Assembly (NCBI GenBank): GCA_905212395.1
Contig: CAJMEI010000053.1
Location: forward strand, 1-7,534
Direction: 5' to 3'
Length of the DNA: 7,534 nucleotides
DNA from: an uncultured Christensenella sp.
Lineage (GTDB): Bacteria; Bacillota; Clostridia; Christensenellales; Borkfalkiaceae
Part shown: piece after piece, positions 1 through 6,034 of the stretch
How positions within the stretch are numbered: the first letter of the stretch is position 1
Layout of the letters: every line of letters starts with the position of its first letter
The notes under the pieces: generated by a model
What the model was told of the DNA's origin: nothing
Seen by the model: the letters and a program-made list of their open reading frames with translations, nothing else
The model's database searches: none
Made by a program: the position numbers and the translations under genes

Positions 1-801
1 CTTTTGTATAAAATCGGGAAATTTTATAACGAGCGGAGTAAACAATATAGCCCCGAAAACGTTTATTAAAAGGTTAAAATACGCGCATTTTTTAGCCATA
101 GAATTTTTAGTTGCGGAAAACAAAATTACGCCTACGCAACTTCCGACGTTTGCCCCTAAAATTAAAAAAGCGTTTTGCGAAAAACATAAAACGCCCTGCT
201 CGGACAAAATTACCATTATTCCCGTTAAAACCGAACTCGACTGCAAAATTGCGGGAAACATTATTCCGTAAAATATTAAAAGAAACGGATTTTTTACGGT
301 AAAAATTCTCATAAAAAATTCGTAACGCTCAAAGTAGGTCGCGCAAGGCGAAATTATTTTAATACCTATAAAAATAAAGCCGAACCCCGTAAGCATAAGT
401 CCGCACGTTTTAGTCTTTTTAACGCTTGCCATTATTACCCCGATAAAAGATAAAAAACAGGCGATAAGCGATATATCGAAGGATATATTCGTTAAAGAAA
501 TCAACTGCGTGGTAATAGTCGTACCCACGTTTACGCCCACAATTACGGCGCATGCGTTTAAAAGCGATAAACACCCCGCGTCCACCAGCGACACTAACGC
601 AGAATTTACCGCAACGCTACTTTGACTTATCGCGCTGACCACCGTTCCCGTCATAAAAGACGTGGTAGAATTTTTGGCGAATTTTTTTAATAAAAAATTC
701 ATTTTACCCGTGAGTAACTTTTCGCAATTTTCGCATAAAAGGCGGATTCCGAGAATAAACACCGAAAGTCCGCCGAAAAAAATTAAAACGTTTTCAAGCA
801 T
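1..801 (-). CDS. Na+/phosphate cotransporter family protein (PF02690 type), 3' end cut by the window edge
   Basis: The frame is open from an ATG at 801 to base 1, giving 267 residues with no stop, so the C-terminus lies outside the window. The protein is strongly hydrophobic and shows the two-fold repeat of the Na/Pi-cotransporter family (NptA/YjbB/SLC34-like). The first half has a QSSVAV signature (Q60-S61-S62) and GVNVGTT (89-95). The second half repeats these as QSSSVLTG (187-194) and GANVGS (216-221). QSS motifs in this family line the substrate and sodium path. The expected role is sodium-coupled uptake or export of phosphate or a related anion across the cytoplasmic membrane. Many bacterial members carry a C-terminal PhoU-like domain; whether this one does cannot be seen. 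The start is supported by an SD-like AGGTAAGG a few bases upstream. It lies 236 bases after trmL and is probably a separate unit. The family call is firm; the transported ion is inferred. Confidence 0.9.
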   Translation of the reverse strand, partial: MLENVLIFFGGLSVFILGIRLLCENCEKLLTGKMNFLLKKFAKNSTTSFMTGTVVSAISQSSVAVNSALVSLVDAGCLSLLNACAVIVGVNVGTTITTQLISLTNISFDISLIACFLSFIGVIMASVKKTKTCGLMLTGFGFIFIGIKIISPCATYFERYEFFMRIFTVKNPFLLIFYGIMFPAILQSSSVLTGIMVILSEQGVLCFSQNAFLILGANVGSCVGVILFSATKNSMAKKCAYFNLLINVFGAILFTPLVIKFPDFIQK

Positions 802-816
802 AGCCTTACCTACTTA

Positions 817-844
817 AATATATGCCCGAAATTTTTCGTTATTC
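817..844 (-). promoter_or_regulatory. Possible promoter for the Na/Pi transporter, resembling a mother-cell sigma-E promoter
   Basis: On the minus strand, GAATA (844-840) is followed after 15 bases by CATATATT (824-817). The second box fits the sigma-E -10 pattern CATAnAnT. The first differs from the usual -35 TMATA at one position. The embedded TATATT could equally act as a sigma-A -10 box, but no good TTGACA-like box is correctly placed. Transcripts would start about 14 bases before the ATG, leaving room for the SD. In AT-rich DNA such matches occur by chance, so this is weak evidence. Confidence 0.22.
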
Positions 845-850
845 TTTTAA

Positions 851-888
851 CAAAAAGCAAATAGTCGCCTTCGAAATCGAAAACGACT
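851..888 (-). terminator. Probable intrinsic terminator downstream of trmL
   Basis: Read on the minus strand, AGTCG...CGACT (888-863) closes a hairpin of 11 continuous pairs: 5 Watson-Crick, 2 U-G wobbles, then 4 Watson-Crick closing on a 4-base loop. It is followed at once by ATTTGCTTTTTG. On the plus strand the two wobble positions become C-A mismatches, so the fold favours minus-strand RNA. It would end transcription coming from trmL. The U-tract is interrupted by GC, and the hairpin is also part of a larger fold (see 852-997), so its exact role is less certain. Confidence 0.5.
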
Positions 889-997
889 GATTATTACTTG
901 TTTTTCCCGAAGTTTTAATAAAACTAACGCATAAGGAAAAAAGCTAGTTAAACTTACGCGTATATTTTAGTCTAACTTATCTATTTATTTGCTTTTT
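852..997 (-). ncRNA. Candidate structured RNA, three-stem arrangement, between trmL and the transporter gene
   Basis: Three nested or adjacent helices can be drawn on the minus strand. P1 is a perfect 12-bp pairing of AAAAAGCAAATA (997-986) with TATTTGCTTTTT (863-852). P2 lies inside it: six pairs (969-964 with 924-919), a 2x2 internal loop, then nine pairs (ACGCGTAAG at 961-953 with CTTATGCGT at 935-927) around a 17-base loop. P3 is the 11-bp hairpin at 888-863, whose last pair competes with the end of P1. P2 and P3 both contain G-U pairs that are mismatches on the plus strand, which argues for RNA made from the minus strand. A short alternative hairpin, AGTTTT-ATT-AAAACT (925-911), would compete with P2. 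I recognise no known RNA family. It could be the 3' untranslated region and terminator of trmL, a leader regulating the transporter, or a separate small RNA. Confidence 0.33.
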
Positions 998-1037
998 ATA
1001 ACGGTTAAAAATCCCGCATTGAAATTTAACGCTTATT

Positions 1038-1529
1038 TTAGTACCCTCTTCCCGTAAGCTCTCCCTCTAACTTTAAATCGTTAAAATCTTGTTGGCGTAA
1101 AGCCTCGTAAACGGCAACCGCAACGGTATTCGACAAATTTAAAGAGCGCAATTTATCCTTCATGGGAAGTCTTACCGTCGTATCGTAATTTTTTTCAAGT
1201 AACGGTTCGGGAAGCCCTCTCGTTTCCTTGCCGAAAACTAAAAAATCCCCGTCTTTATATTTCGGTTCGGTATAAACTTTTTTACCTTTCGTAGAGAAAA
1301 AGTAAAAAGTCGAATCGGGAAATTTTTCCCTTAACTCGTCGAAACTGTCGTAAAAACGGAAATCCGCGTAAGACCAGTAATCTAGCCCCGCTCTTTTTAA
1401 ATGCTTGTCCGATAAATCGAAACCGATAGGTTTTACAATATGTAAAACGCTGTCGGTAGCCGCGCAAGTTCTGATGATATTTCCCGTATTTTGCGGAATT
1501 TCGGGTTCTACTAAAACTATATTTATCAT
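1038..1529 (-). CDS. trmL: tRNA (cytidine/uridine(34)-2'-O)-methyltransferase TrmL (YibK, SPOUT family)
   Basis: This 163-residue protein matches the size of TrmL/YibK (about 155-160 residues). These enzymes methylate the ribose of the wobble nucleotide in tRNA-Leu isoacceptors using S-adenosylmethionine and act as knotted dimers in the cytoplasm. The SPOUT signatures are all visible: N14-T-G-N-I-I-R-T-C near the start (motif 1), F99-GKETRGLP (motif 2), and R128-SLNLSNTVAVAVYEALRQ (motif 3), which forms the trefoil-knot SAM pocket. The start is well supported by a consensus SD, TAAGGAGAAA (1540-1531), just before the ATG. It follows the nitrilase-fold gene after 54 bases on the same strand. 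I see no convincing promoter in that gap, only a small CCGTT/AACGG hairpin, so the two genes are probably co-transcribed from the promoter near 2258-2287. Confidence 0.95.
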   Translation of the reverse strand: MINIVLVEPEIPQNTGNIIRTCAATDSVLHIVKPIGFDLSDKHLKRAGLDYWSYADFRFYDSFDELREKFPDSTFYFFSTKGKKVYTEPKYKDGDFLVFGKETRGLPEPLLEKNYDTTVRLPMKDKLRSLNLSNTVAVAVYEALRQQDFNDLKLEGELTGRGY

Positions 1530-1583
1530 ATTTCTCCTTAGATTTTATCCGTTTAAAATATAACGGCTTAAAAACGTATTTTA

Positions 1584-2237
1584 TTATTCGTACGCTTCTC
1601 CCCTTTGTTTGGAAAGAATTTCTCTATAACTTTTTTTCGTAGGAATATCGTGAACGTGAACGCCTTCCGGCGAAGAAAACAACGTTTCTCCTTTACAAGA
1701 CGCCATACTAAAATTTTGCGCGCATACGCAAATAGGCACGCCGTACAATACCGAATAAGAACGCATAACCACGCCGGGTTTATAATCGTCTACGGTTTTA
1801 TACACGTTTACGATTAAATCGGCTTCGCATAGCGACATACTTTTTACCGCTTGCGGAGAAAACAAGTCGTTTCCGACAAGCACTCCTATTTTCCCTATGG
1901 AAGTGGAAATTATTTTAAATCCACCGCCCGAAGCGTATTCGTCCGTAGGCGATATACCCGTCATATCGGCAATCCCCACGATTTTCCCCTTATCGGCTAT
2001 AATTGCGGACAATTTTTTAGTTCCGTAATTATCGCTTACGCAACCGCATATTACTATAGATTTCGTCTTACCCGAAAGCCTGCCGAGCTTTACCAATTCT
2101 TCCGTTTCGCCTTTCAATTCTTTTTTGTAATTGAGTTCCTTAATTCCGTTAAAAGAAAAAACTATTACCTCTGCGTTATCGCTTTCTTCCACTTTAAAGG
2201 CGTCCGCCTGCCCTTCGGTTACGAAACAAACTCTCAT
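1584..2237 (-). CDS. Nitrilase-superfamily (carbon-nitrogen hydrolase fold) protein lacking the catalytic triad
   Basis: This 217-residue protein follows the carbon-nitrogen hydrolase pattern. It has a VF..-type strand near residue 26, a GKI-G strand near 84-89, GKIGVLVGNDLFSPQA (115-130) aligning with the usual GKIGVxICYDxxFPE, then EADLIVN (138-144), R159, and VPICVCAQN (167-175) aligning with the 'YVVAANQ' strand. Active members use a Glu-Lys-Cys triad to cleave amides or nitriles. Here the Glu of the FPE motif aligns with F29, the Lys of 'RKxHL' with M92, and the nucleophilic Cys with G122. All three are absent, so hydrolysis by the normal mechanism is not expected. It is also shorter than typical enzymes (about 260-280 residues). 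The frame is intact, with an SD-like AGGGG and its own promoter, so it looks like a maintained pseudoenzyme rather than a decaying gene. Its function is unknown. The alignment was made by eye. Confidence 0.72.
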   Translation of the reverse strand: MRVCFVTEGQADAFKVEESDNAEVIVFSFNGIKELNYKKELKGETEELVKLGRLSGKTKSIVICGCVSDNYGTKKLSAIIADKGKIVGIADMTGISPTDEYASGGGFKIISTSIGKIGVLVGNDLFSPQAVKSMSLCEADLIVNVYKTVDDYKPGVVMRSYSVLYGVPICVCAQNFSMASCKGETLFSSPEGVHVHDIPTKKSYREILSKQRGEAYE

Positions 2238-2244
2238 TTTTTTA

Positions 2245-2277
2245 CCCCTGCTTTTTCATTATACTAAAAATTAGGGG
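2245..2277 (-). promoter_or_regulatory. Hairpin that could hide the SD of the nitrilase-fold gene in read-through RNA
   Basis: On the minus strand, CCCCT (2277-2273) can pair with AGGGG (2249-2245), which is the SD of the downstream gene. Inside this, TTTTT (2270-2266) pairs with AAAAA (2256-2252) across a 2x2 internal loop, leaving a 9-base loop. RNA reading through from dusB would contain both arms. RNA starting at the local promoter, around 2251, would contain only the SD arm. Translation might therefore depend on which promoter made the RNA. The pairing is seen; the regulatory effect is inferred. Confidence 0.25.
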
Positions 2278-2287
2278 AAAATGTTAA
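2258..2287 (-). promoter_or_regulatory. Sigma-A-type promoter for the nitrilase-fold gene and trmL
   Basis: The minus strand carries TTAACA (2287-2282), an 18-base spacer, and a perfect TATAAT (2263-2258). The -35 box matches TTGACA at five of six positions and overlaps the dusB stop codon. Transcription would start near 2251, about 14 bases before the ATG at 2237, with the SD-like AGGGG just inside the transcript. Confidence 0.6.
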
Positions 2288-3213
2288 AACTCCAAATCGG
2301 ATAAAATATTCTTTATCTCTACAACGCTTTTAGCAGAACAAACTTTAATTTTAGCTTGCTTAGAATTTTTAACGCTTTTTAAATATAAGTTTATAGCTTT
2401 TCTCATAGTAACGGCTATAACTTCGTCGGGATAAACGGTAGACATTAAATCCAACTGTTTATAAAGTAAACTTTTAACGCTGACTTTTTCTTTTCCTAAA
2501 ATTTCGGAAATAAGCGTAGGCTTTTCTATAACTCCGCGAGCGAGCATCGCGCCGTCCGCATGCGACAAATTCATTGCGTTTTCAAAATCGTTTTTAGAAA
2601 ATATCCCGCCGTTTACTATTACGGGTATAGAAATAGAATCTTTAACTTTGCTTACCAACTCGTAATCGCATTCGCCCGAATAAATTGCGTTTTTGCTCCT
2701 TGCGTGTATTGTTATCATATCGGCTCCGCTGTCAAAACACGCTTTGGCAAAATCTAATATAACAGGGTTATTTTTCGTTATTCCGAGCCTTGTTTTTACC
2801 GTAATTATCTTACCCGATTTTTTACATTCTTTAATTATTGAAGAAGCAAGATTAAAATCGTTTAACAATGCGCTACCTTCGCCGTTATTGTAAATTTTAG
2901 GCATAGGACATCCCATGTTAATATCTACGATTTTAAATTTTTCTAATTCCTTTTTTTCACACGCTCTACGCATAATTTCGGGTTCGCTCCCGAATATTTG
3001 AACGCAAGTTTTTTCCGCGTCGCCGTAAAGCATATCTATAGTTTTTTTATTGTCGTAACAAAGGGCTTTCGCGCTGACCATTTCGGTATATACAAGCCCT
3101 GCCCCGAGCGATAGACAAATACTTCTAAAAGCAAAATCCGTAAAAGACGCAAGGGGCGCGACAAACACGTTGTTTTCGGTTATGTAATTTCCTATTTTTA
3201 CGCTTTTTATCAT
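2284..3213 (-). CDS. dusB: tRNA-dihydrouridine synthase (Dus family, DusB-like)
   Basis: This 309-residue protein is the usual size for a bacterial Dus enzyme. These are FMN-dependent TIM-barrel enzymes that use NADPH to reduce specific uridines in tRNA to dihydrouridine. Visible signatures include the N-terminal APLASFTDFAFR (19-30) with TEM at 43-45, QIFGSEP (72-78), and INMGCPMPKI (98-107), whose C102 is the catalytic acid. Further on are VKTRLG (139-144), IHARSKNAIYSG (169-180), the FMN-binding VNGGI (200-204) and DGAMLARG (220-227). It starts 6 bases after the mazG stop and has no good SD close to the ATG; the nearest purine-rich run lies about 20 bases upstream, inside mazG. Translation is therefore probably coupled to mazG. 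In B. subtilis the yabN position is followed by yabO-yabP, so dusB here departs from that order. Dus is certain; the DusB subtype is likely. Confidence 0.93.
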   Translation of the reverse strand: MIKSVKIGNYITENNVFVAPLASFTDFAFRSICLSLGAGLVYTEMVSAKALCYDNKKTIDMLYGDAEKTCVQIFGSEPEIMRRACEKKELEKFKIVDINMGCPMPKIYNNGEGSALLNDFNLASSIIKECKKSGKIITVKTRLGITKNNPVILDFAKACFDSGADMITIHARSKNAIYSGECDYELVSKVKDSISIPVIVNGGIFSKNDFENAMNLSHADGAMLARGVIEKPTLISEILGKEKVSVKSLLYKQLDLMSTVYPDEVIAVTMRKAINLYLKSVKNSKQAKIKVCSAKSVVEIKNILSDLEF

Positions 3214-3219
3214 AATTTT

Positions 3220-4497
3220 TTACTTGTTTAAATTTTCCCTTTCTTGCACTTTTAAAATATAATCTTCTATTACTTTCGTAAGTTCTTCTTCTGCGTCTAC
3301 CCCTTTAACGTAAGCTAATTTGCACGCCGAAAATAAAAGTTCTCCGACGCTTGCAAAATTTTTAATTTCGTCTATGACGGATTGTTCTTGCACGGTATCG
3401 TTAAATCCTTTTACCGCCCTTTTAAAGGTTTTTTGCGCGCGAATTAGCGCAGGATAAATTTTAGGAACGGCTTTTACGTCGTCGGTTACGGTCGTTAAAT
3501 TTTTTTCTATATGTTTATTTTTTTCCCATACTTCCAAAGCGCGACTAGCGTCTTGCGCGTTATCTTGTCCGAAAACGTGAGTATGACGGGTGATAAGTTT
3601 AGAACACACCCTAGATATAACGTCGCTGTTTGTAAAAGCTCCCCTTTCTTGCCCGAATACCGTATGAAAAGCGCATTGCAGTAACACGTCGCCTATTTCT
3701 TCTTCTATTTTATCGTCATCGTCAAGCTTTATCGCGTCGACTAGTTCGTAACACTCTTCAATTAAATTTTTTAAAATGCTGTCGGCAGTTTGAACTTTAT
3801 CCCAAGGACAGCCGTTAGGCGAACGCAAAATATTTATTATCGAAATTATATCGTCGTAACAAAACCTTTGTTTCTCTTGTAATTTTTTATCGGGCAAAAT
3901 AAATACGGGATTTAAATCAAAATTTTCTTCCCTGTCAAGCTCGTAAACTTTTATTTTTACTATTTTTTCGCCCGAAACCAAAAAACCAACGCGCTCTTCT
4001 CCGAATAAGTCGGACAACTTTTCCTTAACTTGACAAGCGGTATAAAAATCGCCTATATCGTAAACGGCAAGGGGCAAAGTCGCTCCCGATTTTAATAAAT
4101 TTACGTCGAATGCGGAAACGGCGGTGTAATTTATTCCTAACGCATTTTTCGCAAGCGCGCTTTCGGTTTTACTTACTCCGTTAAAAACTTTAACGTTTTT
4201 TGTTTTGGATAAAACAATTCGGCAACATTCGTCTTCGCAAACCGCTCCGTCAACTAAAAAACAAGAGTCTTTATTTTTTAATATTTCTTTAACAATTTTT
4301 TTATTGAGCGTATCGAAAGACCTGCTCGAACTATAAAAATTATCGAAAGTTGTAAAAGGCAAACCTTCTTTTATTAAAAATTTACAACTTTCCGATTCGG
4401 AAGACCTTACAAAAATTCTTTCGCACTCTTTTAACTTTCTATACGCGTTTAACGAAATATCTCCGTCGTTTACGCCAAAGCCTATTAAAGTAATCAT
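3220..4497 (-). CDS. mazG: MazG-family nucleoside triphosphate pyrophosphohydrolase with YabN-like N-terminal domain
   Basis: The chosen ATG at 4497 gives 425 residues and has the SD-like AAAGGTGA just upstream. The frame extends to a TTG at 4542, but that codon lies in the -35 box of the likely promoter, so it is rejected. Residues 1 to about 200 resemble the tetrapyrrole-methylase-like domain of YabN, but the usual GxGPGD loop reads GFGVND (6-11) and the later YAVPGHP-type motif reads FLVDGAV, so methylase activity is doubtful. The central MazG domain is intact: CPWDKVQT (230-237), EECYE (247-251) and EEIGDVLLQ (266-274), the EExxE...ExxD metal site that hydrolyses NTPs to NMP and pyrophosphate. 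A second MazG-like region (about 346-405) has PALIRAQK (349-356) but is shortened where its acidic helix should be, and reads GELLF instead of GDLLF. It follows the flippase as in B. subtilis yabM-yabN. Confidence 0.9.
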   Translation of the reverse strand: MITLIGFGVNDGDISLNAYRKLKECERIFVRSSESESCKFLIKEGLPFTTFDNFYSSSRSFDTLNKKIVKEILKNKDSCFLVDGAVCEDECCRIVLSKTKNVKVFNGVSKTESALAKNALGINYTAVSAFDVNLLKSGATLPLAVYDIGDFYTACQVKEKLSDLFGEERVGFLVSGEKIVKIKVYELDREENFDLNPVFILPDKKLQEKQRFCYDDIISIINILRSPNGCPWDKVQTADSILKNLIEECYELVDAIKLDDDDKIEEEIGDVLLQCAFHTVFGQERGAFTNSDVISRVCSKLITRHTHVFGQDNAQDASRALEVWEKNKHIEKNLTTVTDDVKAVPKIYPALIRAQKTFKRAVKGFNDTVQEQSVIDEIKNFASVGELLFSACKLAYVKGVDAEEELTKVIEDYILKVQERENLNK

Positions 4498-4513
4498 AAA
4501 TTCACCTTTAATA

Positions 4514-4542
4514 AGAATACAACTTTTCGGAAAAATAATCAA
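4514..4542 (-). promoter_or_regulatory. Probable sigma-A promoter for mazG-dusB
   Basis: On the minus strand, TTGATT (4542-4537), a 17-base spacer and TATTCT (4519-4514) form a reasonable sigma-A promoter, with four of six consensus bases in each box. It sits immediately after the flippase terminator, where a fresh promoter is needed. RNA would begin roughly 10-15 bases before the ATG at 4497, just ahead of or within the SD-like AAAGGTGA. It also explains why the TTG at 4542 is not the start codon. Confidence 0.45.
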
Positions 4543-4575
4543 GAAAAAGTTTAGTAGAAAAAAATCTACTAAACT
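4540..4575 (-). terminator. Intrinsic terminator overlapping the flippase stop codon
   Basis: The minus strand reads AGTTTAGTAGA (4575-4565), a six-T loop, and TCTACTAAACT (4558-4548), a perfect 11-bp hairpin, followed by TTTTCTT. The flippase TAG stop (4571-4569) is inside the 5' arm, so the gene ends within its own terminator. The stem is AT-rich but the geometry is textbook. It separates flippase transcripts from the mazG unit. Confidence 0.8.
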
Positions 4576-5888
4576 CTTTTTAAAGGTTTAAATATTACGT
4601 TTGAAATTTTTTGTCGTGGCTGACGTTTAAATAATATGATAAAATTTAATAATACGCACAACCCGAAACTCGCAACGTCCGACAGGGCGGTAGCGAAAAT
4701 ATTTAACGACGGATAAAACAAAAAAACAAGAGAAAACACTGTTTTAAAAAGCATTGAAACCCCAAGCGTTATACACGGAACGTATAATTTCCCCTTAGCG
4801 ATAAATATTGCGTTAGTCGTTTGTATTAAAGACATTAAAAGAACGGTAAAAGAAGCCGTTTTCAATAAATTTATTAGCGTGATTTTTTCTTGAGGTTTTA
4901 AATTAAAATATATTACTTTAACCATTAAAGGAGAAAATAAAAATACCAAAAACGAGCATATAGCCCCGCTAATTATCGTATACACTATCGCCTTTTTAAC
5001 AAAATCGGATTCGTCTTTGTTTTCCGAAACGGCTTTTGAAATAAGCGGAATGCAAGCGCAGGCTATTCCGTAACATAACGCTACGGGAACGCCTATAACC
5101 GATTCTACCCCACCGCTGTATAAACCGTAAAGGGTTGTTGCGGAAGTTGTGTAACGCTTTAAAATGTTAATAATCATAAAGCTGTCGGCTGTTCTTGCAA
5201 GCGGTATTAATAGCGCGGATAAAGTTACGGGAATTACCGTTAAAATTATACCTTTGCCCGCAATTTCTTTCCCTTTTAAAAAGTGTTCTCCTTTTTTGTA
5301 AAGCTTGTATACAAATAAAAACGCGACTAATTCCGAAAGCGTTACTGCCAAAGCGCAAAGCCCTGCGGATAAAACCACGTTTTTTCTAAAAATAAACGCG
5401 ACCGTAAGTCCGAACGCTAGTTTTACGACTTGCTCTATAATTTGGGAAATCGCCGTAGGCTTCATATTGTTTTTCCCCTGAAAATATCCCCTAAAACAAG
5501 ACAAAAGGGAAGTTAAAAGTACCGACGGCGAAAGCATTATATAGCATAAATACGCTTGTTCGTTACCTTGCGTTTTAGCTATTATTCTTCCTAGCGTCAA
5601 CATTAATATCATTCCGACAAGTCCGAATACGGAAAATATTTTTAATGATTTTTTTAATACTATTTTTTCGTCCGCCCCTTGCGAAATAAGTTTTGCCAAA
5701 CTATTAGGCACTCCGGTAGAAGAAAACGTCAACAATATGCAATATATGGGAAAGCACATTTGATATAACCCTATACCTTCCGCCCCTAAAATATTTGTAA
5801 GCGGAATTCTATAAAACGCGCCTAAGATTTTAGCTACTAATCCCCCGACGGAAATCGTAATCGCTCCTTTTAAAAGACTGTTTTTCAT
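4569..5888 (-). CDS. yabM: SpoVB/YabM/MurJ-like polysaccharide or lipid-linked precursor flippase (MOP superfamily)
   Basis: This 439-residue polytopic membrane protein begins MKNSLLKGA, with KILGAFYRIPLTNILGAEGIGLYQM (20-44), the hallmark opening of the SpoVB/YabM branch of the MOP (MATE-like) flippases. These proteins move undecaprenyl-linked glycans, such as lipid II, across the cytoplasmic membrane for wall or cortex synthesis. About 12 hydrophobic segments can be counted. SpoVB and YabM of B. subtilis are longer (about 520-530 residues, 14 helices), so the C-terminal pair appears missing, although the end is clean with a stop and terminator. The gene lies directly downstream of spoVT, as yabM does in B. 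subtilis, which favours a YabM-type orthologue over SpoVB. The ATG at 5888 lacks an SD. Instead, GTTTT/AAAAC arms (5897-5893 and 5884-5880) place the start codon in a small hairpin loop. The start is accepted because it matches the family N-terminus. The substrate is inferred. Confidence 0.87.
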   Translation of the reverse strand: MKNSLLKGAITISVGGLVAKILGAFYRIPLTNILGAEGIGLYQMCFPIYCILLTFSSTGVPNSLAKLISQGADEKIVLKKSLKIFSVFGLVGMILMLTLGRIIAKTQGNEQAYLCYIMLSPSVLLTSLLSCFRGYFQGKNNMKPTAISQIIEQVVKLAFGLTVAFIFRKNVVLSAGLCALAVTLSELVAFLFVYKLYKKGEHFLKGKEIAGKGIILTVIPVTLSALLIPLARTADSFMIINILKRYTTSATTLYGLYSGGVESVIGVPVALCYGIACACIPLISKAVSENKDESDFVKKAIVYTIISGAICSFLVFLFSPLMVKVIYFNLKPQEKITLINLLKTASFTVLLMSLIQTTNAIFIAKGKLYVPCITLGVSMLFKTVFSLVFLFYPSLNIFATALSDVASFGLCVLLNFIILFKRQPRQKISNVIFKPLKRV

Positions 5889-5912
5889 ATTGAAAACGGA
5901 GTATTTTTATTT

Positions 5913-5932
5913 ATGCTTACCCAATAAAGCAT
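5913..5932 (-). repeat. Small inverted repeat in the flippase leader
   Basis: ATGCTT and AAGCAT arms (5913-5918 and 5927-5932) form a 6-bp stem around an 8-base loop, 25 bases before the flippase ATG. No U-tract follows on either strand, so it is not a terminator. Role unknown. Confidence 0.3.
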
Positions 5933-5978
5933 TTTACAAGTATTTTTAATTGCTTTTTTATTTTTTCTATTCATAGTT

Positions 5979-6018
5979 CTTTAATTGCGGCAAAAACTTG
6001 CCTATAAGCCGATTAAAG
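5979..6018 (-). repeat. Inverted repeat between spoVT and the flippase gene
   Basis: On the minus strand, CTTTAAT-CGGC (6018-6008) pairs with GCCG-CA-ATTAAAG (5991-5979): 11 pairs with a 2-base bulge. The interior can alternatively form GGCAA/TTGCC. It lies between the spoVT stop (6035) and the flippase start. No U-run follows the 3' arm, so I do not call it a terminator. It may be a processing site, an operator or the core of a weak spoVT 3' end. The rest of the 146-base gap shows only AT-rich sequence and no clear promoter. Confidence 0.33.
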
Positions 6019-6034
6019 GCATAATTAAATTTTT

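Noticed and set aside
111..302. 63-codon open frame on the plus strand, rich in Lys and Arg.
   Set aside because: It is antisense to the clearly real transporter gene, with composition typical of a reversed hydrophobic coding region and no SD.
837..1003. Possible miniature transposable element bounded by the 12-bp inverted repeats, with TAAC flanking both ends.
   Set aside because: The TAAC copies are offset by one base on the right, the inner sequence forms strand-specific G-U helices, and no second copy exists in the window. Structured RNA explains it better, though a genome copy-number search would settle it.
1541..1583. CCGTT/AACGG hairpin between the nitrilase-fold gene and trmL as a terminator.
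   Set aside because: Only 5 bp, followed by GATAAAATC rather than a U-run; the genes look co-transcribed.
1851..2267. 138-codon plus-strand open frame opposite the nitrilase-fold gene.
   Set aside because: Shadow of the minus-strand gene; aromatic-rich sequence without any family resemblance.
4498..4542. N-terminal extension of mazG from a TTG at 4542 (15 extra residues).
   Set aside because: The TTG lies in the probable -35 box, has no SD, and the ATG at 4497 has a good SD and matches the family N-terminus.
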